Shown piece by piece: positions 6,331 to 12,133 of a stretch of DNA of 12,133 nucleotides. The translations under genes were made by a program, and so were the position numbers. How positions within the stretch are numbered: position 1 is the first letter of the stretch; each line of letters opens with the position of its first letter. The DNA lies in NCBI GenBank assembly GCA_020216805.1, contig JAIWNN010000122.1, positions 1 through 12,133 of the forward strand, read 5' to 3'. Below the pieces are notes generated by a model, which saw nothing but the letters and a program-made list of their open reading frames with translations, did no database searches and was not told the DNA's origin. This DNA comes from Desulfarculus sp. GTDB taxonomy: Bacteria > Desulfobacterota > Desulfarculia > Desulfarculales > Desulfarculaceae.

Positions 6331-8376
6331 TCACCCCCGCCACTTCAACTCCTCGGCCTCCAGATCCCGAATCCGGTCGCGCACAATGGCCGCCTCCTCG
6401 AACTTCAGTTCGCCCGCGAGGCGGTGCATCTCCTGGCGCAGCTCCTTGATCAGCCGGGCCAGGTCCTCGGGCCGCTGGCCGGGCTCGTCCTCCACCGTCA
6501 GGTCCACGTAGTCCGAGGCTATCTCGTGGGGCAGCATGGCCCCGATGGCCTTGATGATGGTCTGGGGGGTGATGCCGTGCGCGGCGTTGTAGGTCTGCTG
6601 GAGTGCGCGACGGCGCGCGGTCTCCTCCATGGCCCGGGCCATGGAGTCGGTCACCTGGTCGGCGTAAAGGATCACCCGGCCGCCCACATTGCGCGCCGCC
6701 CGGCCCACGGTCTGGATCAGGCTGCGGGTGGAGCGCAGGAAGCCCTCCCGGTCGGCGTCCAGGATGGCCACGCAGGTCACCTCGGGCAGGTCCAGGCCCT
6801 CGCGCAGCAGGTTGATGCCCACCAGCACGTCGAAGACGCCCTGCCTGAGCTCGCGCAGAATCTGCACCCGCTCGATGGTGTCGATGTCGCTGTGCAGGTA
6901 GCGGACCTTGAGGCCGTTCTCCTTGAGATAATCGGTCAGCTCCTCGGCCATGCGCTTGGTCAGGGTGGTGACCAGGGCCCGTTCGCCCCGGCCGGCCACC
7001 TCGCGCAACACCCCCATCACGTCGTCCACCTGGCCCGAGGCCGGGCGCACCTCGATCACTGGGTCCATCAGGCCGGTGGGGCGGATGATCTGCTCCACCA
7101 CCGCCCCGCCGCTCATCTTCAGCTCGTAGTCGGCCGGAGTGGCCGAGACGTAGATCACCTGGTCCACCAGCGCGCTGAACTCCTCGAACATCAGGGGGCG
7201 GTTGTCCAGGGCGCTGGGCAGACGGAAGCCGAACTCGACCAGGGTTTCCTTGCGCGAGCGGTCGCCGCGATACATCGCCCCCACCTGGGGCACCGTGATA
7301 TGGCTCTCGTCGATAAAGAGCAACCACTCGCGGGGAAAATAGTCCAGCAGGGTGGGCGGGGGCTGGCCCGGGGCGCGGCCGGTCAGGTGACGGGAGTAGT
7401 TCTCGATGCCGTGGCAGTAACCCAGCTCCTTCATCATCTCCAGGTCAAAAAGCGTCCGTTCGCGGATGCGCTGGGCCTCCAGGAGGCGACCGGTGTTTTC
7501 AAAGTGGGCGATGCGCTCGGCCAGCTCGGCCCGGATGGCGCTCATGGCCTCGTTGCGGATGGCCTCGGTGGTGACGTAGTGGCTGGCCGGGAAGACGGTC
7601 ACGGTCTTGGCCCGGTCCACCGCCACTCCACGCAGGGGATCGATAAAGCTGATGGCCTCGATCTCGTCGCCGAAGAAGGTCAGGCGCACCGCCCGGTCCT
7701 CCTCGTAGGCCGGGAATATCTCGAGGTTCTCGCCGCGGACCCGGAAGGTCCCGCGGTGAAAGTCATACTCGTTGCGCTCGTAGAGCATCTCGATCAGCTT
7801 GCGGATCACCGCCTCGCGGCCGGGTTCGTCGCCCACCTGCAGGCGCAGGAGCTGGCCGGCGTAGGCCTCGGGCGAGCCCAGGCCGTAGATGCAGGAGACG
7901 GATGCCACGATGATCACGTCCGGCCGGGTGAGGAGCGCGAAGGTGGCGGCGTGGCGCATCTTGTCGATCCGTTCGTTGATGGAGCTGTCTTTTTCGATAT
8001 AGGTGTCGCTGGCCGGGATATAGGCTTCGGGCTGGTAATAATCGTAGTAGCTGACGAAATACTCCACCGCGTTGTGGGGGAAGAGCGCCTTGAACTCGCC
8101 GTAGAGCTGGGCGGCCAGGGTCTTGTTGGGGGCCAGGACCAGGGCCGGCTTGTTGGCATTGGCGATGACCCCGGCCATGGTGAAGGTCTTGCCCGAGCCG
8201 GTGACGCCCAGGAGCACCTGGTGCTTGAGGCCCTCGGCCACTCCGCGCGAGAGCTCGGCGATGGCCCGGGGCTGGTCGCCCTGGGGGGTGTAGTCGCTGA
8301 CCAATTGAAACACGCCCCCGCCCGGGGCGGGTCGGGTGGCGTAGTACTGGGAGGTGTTTTCCTCGCTGTGGGGCAT
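6331..8376 (-). CDS. uvrB: UvrABC excinuclease subunit B
   Basis: UvrB is the damage-verifying helicase-like subunit of nucleotide excision repair, loaded by UvrA and cut-partnered with UvrC in the cytoplasm. In the 681-residue form the N-terminal [17 protein letters not shown] region is followed by Walker A GVTGSGKT (57-64), the damage-inserting beta-hairpin with [20 protein letters not shown] (111-130), the DESH box (356-359), the [10 protein letters not shown] and QTVGRAARN motifs of helicase domain 3, and a C-terminal UVR domain (about 636-680) that contacts UvrC. Length matches the family (673 in E. coli). The ATG at 8374-8376 is chosen because GGGAG lies just upstream; a GTG at 8410-8412 would add 12 residues, but its ribosome site would be inside a strong hairpin and the extra residues are low-complexity. 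It is last in the minus-strand block, 67 nt after the AbiGi-like gene. Confidence 0.97.
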   Translation of the reverse strand: MPHSEENTSQYYATRPAPGGGVFQLVSDYTPQGDQPRAIAELSRGVAEGLKHQVLLGVTGSGKTFTMAGVIANANKPALVLAPNKTLAAQLYGEFKALFPHNAVEYFVSYYDYYQPEAYIPASDTYIEKDSSINERIDKMRHAATFALLTRPDVIIVASVSCIYGLGSPEAYAGQLLRLQVGDEPGREAVIRKLIEMLYERNEYDFHRGTFRVRGENLEIFPAYEEDRAVRLTFFGDEIEAISFIDPLRGVAVDRAKTVTVFPASHYVTTEAIRNEAMSAIRAELAERIAHFENTGRLLEAQRIRERTLFDLEMMKELGYCHGIENYSRHLTGRAPGQPPPTLLDYFPREWLLFIDESHITVPQVGAMYRGDRSRKETLVEFGFRLPSALDNRPLMFEEFSALVDQVIYVSATPADYELKMSGGAVVEQIIRPTGLMDPVIEVRPASGQVDDVMGVLREVAGRGERALVTTLTKRMAEELTDYLKENGLKVRYLHSDIDTIERVQILRELRQGVFDVLVGINLLREGLDLPEVTCVAILDADREGFLRSTRSLIQTVGRAARNVGGRVILYADQVTDSMARAMEETARRRALQQTYNAAHGITPQTIIKAIGAMLPHEIASDYVDLTVEDEPGQRPEDLARLIKELRQEMHRLAGELKFEEAAIVRDRIRDLEAEELKWRG

Positions 8377-8414
8377 GGGGCTCCCGCGCGCGGCCGGGTT
8401 GGAGGGGGGCACGA

Positions 8415-8439
8415 CCCCGCCGGGCCGCCTGCGGCGGGG
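8415..8439 (-). promoter_or_regulatory. GC-rich hairpin between AbiGi-like gene and uvrB
   Basis: CCCCGCCG (8415-8422) pairs perfectly with CGGCGGGG (8432-8439) across a 9-nt loop, giving an 8-bp all-GC stem just after the AbiGi-like stop codon on the minus strand. A competing smaller hairpin (CCGCC-GCA-GGCGG) can form within it. There is no T-tract behind it, so it is at best a weak or factor-assisted terminator; it may also protect mRNA ends or reduce read-through into uvrB. It would mask the ribosome site of the upstream GTG candidate for uvrB. Confidence 0.5.
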
Positions 8440-8443
8440 GACT

Positions 8444-9136
8444 TTAGGAAAAGGTTATCTCGCCATAATAATCCGGCAAGTCCTGGCGGAAGCGCTTGGC
8501 GTATTGGGCCGGGAAGATCACCCGTCGCACGTCGCCCAGGCTGAACTCCAGGCTGCCGAAGACGCGCCACTCCCGCTCCATGTAGAAGTTCTCCGGGTCG
8601 TCGGCCGCAAGCCCCTCGCGGTAGAACTTGACCAGGCTGAAGAAATTGTAGACCAGCGAAATCCAAAGCTCGCGAATCTCGGCCTGGTCGAGGCCGGGCA
8701 GGTCCTCCAGTTGGCGAAAGAGCCGCCAAACCCGCTGGTGTTCGCGGTCGAAGTGCTCGCCCCGGGTCTCGCCCGGCCCGCCCGCCGGGCCGGGGCTGGC
8801 GTTGGCCGCCACATAGAACACCGGGTTGGCCCCCCGTTGGCTGAGGAAGGACTTGCCGAAGGCCAGCCCGAAGCGGGAGAACTTGCCCATGTGGATGGCC
8901 AGGTCCGGCACCGGGATGTCGGAGAAGCAGACCAGATTGGCCTTGTAGAACTCGTTGCCCGAAAAACTCTTGTCGTCGCTGTAGCTGATGGCGGTGCTCT
9001 TGTCGGTGCCCAGCACCCCGGTCCGCAGGATGTCCACCAGCAAGGAGTACTGGCGCTCGGCCGCGTCGGGCAGACCACCCAGGCGGCGGCCCACGAAGTG
9101 GGTCAGCTCATCGGAGACATAGCGTTGCACCGACAT
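8444..9136 (-). CDS. AbiGi-like protein (putative abortive-infection family), orphan
   Basis: This 230-residue protein has no signal peptide or clear membrane helix and is probably cytoplasmic. By recognition of motifs it resembles the AbiGi family (Pfam 'putative abortive phage resistance protein AbiGi, antitoxin'): an N-terminal [10 protein letters not shown] (11-20), [19 protein letters not shown] (68-86), a [11 protein letters not shown] segment (88-98), [10 protein letters not shown] (101-110) and a C-terminal EREWR (187-191) with downstream [11 protein letters not shown]. The CFS...H...FG.AF.K...EWR pattern also recalls DUF2971 proteins. In Lactococcus AbiGi pairs with AbiGii, but no AbiGii-like gene is next to it here. 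A Gly/Pro-rich stretch (114-126) looks like a loop insertion. A strong GGGAGGA site precedes the ATG, 21 nt after the upstream methyltransferase stop, so it is probably co-transcribed with cysS and its follower. Biochemical activity is unknown; the family call is from memory of motifs, not a search. Confidence 0.72.
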   Translation of the reverse strand: MSVQRYVSDELTHFVGRRLGGLPDAAERQYSLLVDILRTGVLGTDKSTAISYSDDKSFSGNEFYKANLVCFSDIPVPDLAIHMGKFSRFGLAFGKSFLSQRGANPVFYVAANASPGPAGGPGETRGEHFDREHQRVWRLFRQLEDLPGLDQAEIRELWISLVYNFFSLVKFYREGLAADDPENFYMEREWRVFGSLEFSLGDVRRVIFPAQYAKRFRQDLPDYYGEITFS

Positions 9137-9157
9137 GGTGGTTTCCTCCCGGATTCA

Positions 9158-9751
9158 TCAGGCCGCGGCGGGCTGGTCTACGCTCTGGGCCGCGGACTGG
9201 CGCGGGGAGAGAATGGCGCTGTGGCTGCCCCAGATGGTGGGCCTTTCCACCACCCGCCATCCTTGGGCCTCGGCCTGGGTCAGCTCGGCCGCGAAGGTTT
9301 TCCGGTCCACGTGCAAGCGTGGTTCGGCCACCAGCAGCCTGCCCTGGGGCTGGGTGGCCTCCAGAACCTGGCCTAGGAAGCCGGCCAGGCTGGGAACCTC
9401 GTGCAGCATCCAGAAGCAGAGGCTGAAGTCCACCGCCCCGGCCAGGTCGCCCAGGTTCAGGCTCGCCTCGGAACAGCGCCGGGGTTCGATGGCCCCGCTC
9501 AGGCCGGCCCGCTTGGCCCGGCGACGCAATGCCGAGAGCATTTTCTCCTGGATGTCCACCGCCACCACCCGGCCGTGGGGACTGCACAGCCTGGCCAGTC
9601 CAATGGTGAAGTAGCCCATGCCGCAACCCAGGTCGAGGCAGGTCATGCCCGGCCGCACCCAGGGGGCCAGCATGACCTCCGGATTGTGCACCAGACGGCG
9701 CAGGGGGTTGTCGAAGGCGTAGCAGAACCACCAGGGGCAGACGTGGGCCAT
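9158..9751 (-). CDS. Class I SAM-dependent methyltransferase, small, CPWW-type N-terminus
   Basis: This 197-residue soluble protein is a compact Rossmann methyltransferase. Motif I is LDLGCGMGYFTIGLA (39-53), the acidic residue is Asp66 in VVAVDIQ, DFSLCFWMLHEV (108-119) is the motif IV region, and GRLLVAEPRLHV (137-148) is the post-core strand. The N-terminus CPWWFCYAFDNPLRRLVHNPE (5-25) is shared, as far as I recall, by an uncharacterised clade of methyltransferases common in anaerobic bacteria and is likely part of the acceptor pocket. The acceptor is unknown. It starts 3 nt after the cysS stop, with GGAGG inside the end of cysS, so it is almost certainly translated from the same message. 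The last 15 or so residues are Ala/Ser/Gln-rich and probably disordered. Confidence 0.88.
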   Translation of the reverse strand: MAHVCPWWFCYAFDNPLRRLVHNPEVMLAPWVRPGMTCLDLGCGMGYFTIGLARLCSPHGRVVAVDIQEKMLSALRRRAKRAGLSGAIEPRRCSEASLNLGDLAGAVDFSLCFWMLHEVPSLAGFLGQVLEATQPQGRLLVAEPRLHVDRKTFAAELTQAEAQGWRVVERPTIWGSHSAILSPRQSAAQSVDQPAAA

Positions 9752-9754
9752 GCC

Positions 9755-11205
<1,451 letters not shown>

Positions 11206-11209
<4 letters not shown>

Positions 11210-12133
11210 GCGGTCGTGCTCCCGGATGTGATGGGCTCGCCGCCCGGGGCGATTGGTTGTCGTGCGATGCTGGCCAGGGCCAGGGCGGCCATGCCCTCGC
11301 CCCGGCCGGTGAAGCCCAGCCCCTCGCTGGTGGTGGCGGCCACGTTGACCGCCTGGGTCGCGATTCCCAGCACCCGGGCCAGATTGGCGGCCATGGCCGG
11401 GGCGTGGGGGGCGATCCGGGGGCGCTCGGCCACCAGGGTCACGCTGAGCGAAACCGGTCGCCAGCCCTCCTGGGCCAGCATCTGGCGCACCCGACCCAAA
11501 AGGACCAGGCTGTCGGCGTCCTGGAAGGCAGGGTCGCGGTCGGGGAAATGGCGGCCGATGTCGCCCAGCCCGGCCGCGGCCAGCAGGGCGTCCATAACCG
11601 CGTGGGTCAGCACGTCGGCGTCGGAATGGCCCAACAGGCCCAGCTCGAAATCGATTTTCACCCCTCCCAGCACCAGGGGCCGTCCCGCCACCAATCGGTG
11701 CACGTCCAGGCCCTGTCCGCTGCGGGTCTCTTGCCCGCCCAACAGGCTCTCGGCCAAGGCCAGGTCCTCCCTGGTGGTGATCTTGAGGTTGCGGCGGTCG
11801 CCCGGGACCAGGCGGACCTCGTGTCCCAGGGCCTCCAGCAGTCCGGCCTCGTCGGTGGCCGTCAGTCCCCGGGACCGGGCCTCGGCCTGGACCCGGCTGA
11901 ACAGGGCCAGGTTAACCACCTGGGGGGTCTGGGCCAACCAGATCCGGCCGCGGTCCAGGGTGGCGGCGATGGCCCCGCGCTCGTCGGCCCGCTTGACGGT
12001 GTCCACGCAGGGCAGGGCGGCAATGGCCGCGCCGCACTCCCGGGCCGCGGCCAGGGTGGCGGCGAAAAGCTCCGGCCGGGCCAGGGGGCGGGCGGCGTCG
12101 TGCACCACCAGCCAGGTCGCGCCGAGCTCGGCC
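11206..12133 (-). CDS. ispDF: Bifunctional IspD-IspF, isoprenoid (MEP) pathway enzyme, 5' truncated
   Basis: The visible 308 codons run off the window end, so the N-terminal nucleotide-binding loop is missing. The first part is IspD (MEP cytidylyltransferase): VVHDAARP at residues 9-16, VDTVKRAD, LAQTPQV, TDEAGLLEALGH and RRNLKITTREDLALAE. After a short linker, IspF (MECDP synthase) begins near base 11715 with GLDVHRL, whose Asp and His bind the metal, then GHSDADVLTHAVMDALL, GDIGRHFPDRDP and TTSEGLGFTGRGEG at the C-terminus. The two enzymes carry out the third and fifth steps of the MEP route to isopentenyl diphosphate. IspDF fusions are known from alpha-, epsilon- and some deltaproteobacteria. 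The stop overlaps the cysS start (ATGA). Confidence 0.97.

Noticed and set aside
6424..8544. Long plus-strand open frame of about 700 codons antisense to uvrB
   Set aside because: It mirrors uvrB in a GC-rich region, its translation is low-complexity (Gly, His, Leu, Gln-rich) with no recognisable domain, and uvrB is unmistakable on the other strand.

Overview
This is a GC-rich (roughly two-thirds G+C by eye), densely packed bacterial chromosome segment from a Gram-negative organism: it encodes the end of an outer-membrane TonB-dependent receptor. The fused IspD-IspF enzyme and the overall protein style fit a high-GC Desulfobacterota-type ('deltaproteobacterial') genome, but this is an inference and the species cannot be named from the sequence alone. 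Two gene blocks point at each other and meet near 6054-6330.

Left block, plus strand (1-6053): the C-terminus of a TonB-dependent receptor, then a lipoprotein solute-binding protein, a class I SAM-dependent methyltransferase, two permeases and two ATPases. From the binding protein onward every gene overlaps the next (4, 4, 14, 11 and 8 nt), so this is one translationally coupled operon. The permeases and the two short ATPases look like NikB/C/D/E (CntB/C/D/F) rather than the longer oligopeptide OppD/OppF type. The likely job is uptake of a nickel/cobalt-type metal complex or other small chelate across both membranes: receptor across the outer membrane, lipoprotein capture in the periplasm, ATP-driven import. 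The methyltransferase locked into the middle of the transporter operon is the most unusual part. It may modify the chelator or the imported ligand.

Right block, minus strand (read 12133 to 6331): ispDF (isoprenoid precursor synthesis, N-terminus outside the window), cysS (cysteinyl-tRNA synthetase, ATGA overlap with ispDF), a small class I methyltransferase starting 3 nt after cysS, a 230-codon AbiGi-like protein (family linked to phage abortive infection, here without its usual partner), and uvrB (excision repair). A GC-rich hairpin separates the AbiGi-like gene from uvrB and argues for the downstream ATG as the uvrB start.

The convergent gap (6054-6330) holds no convincing gene and no textbook terminator. 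It contains an AT-rich patch with an inverted repeat. No tRNA, rRNA, CRISPR array, insertion sequence or phage gene was seen. The many other long open frames are GC-driven shadows of the genes listed.
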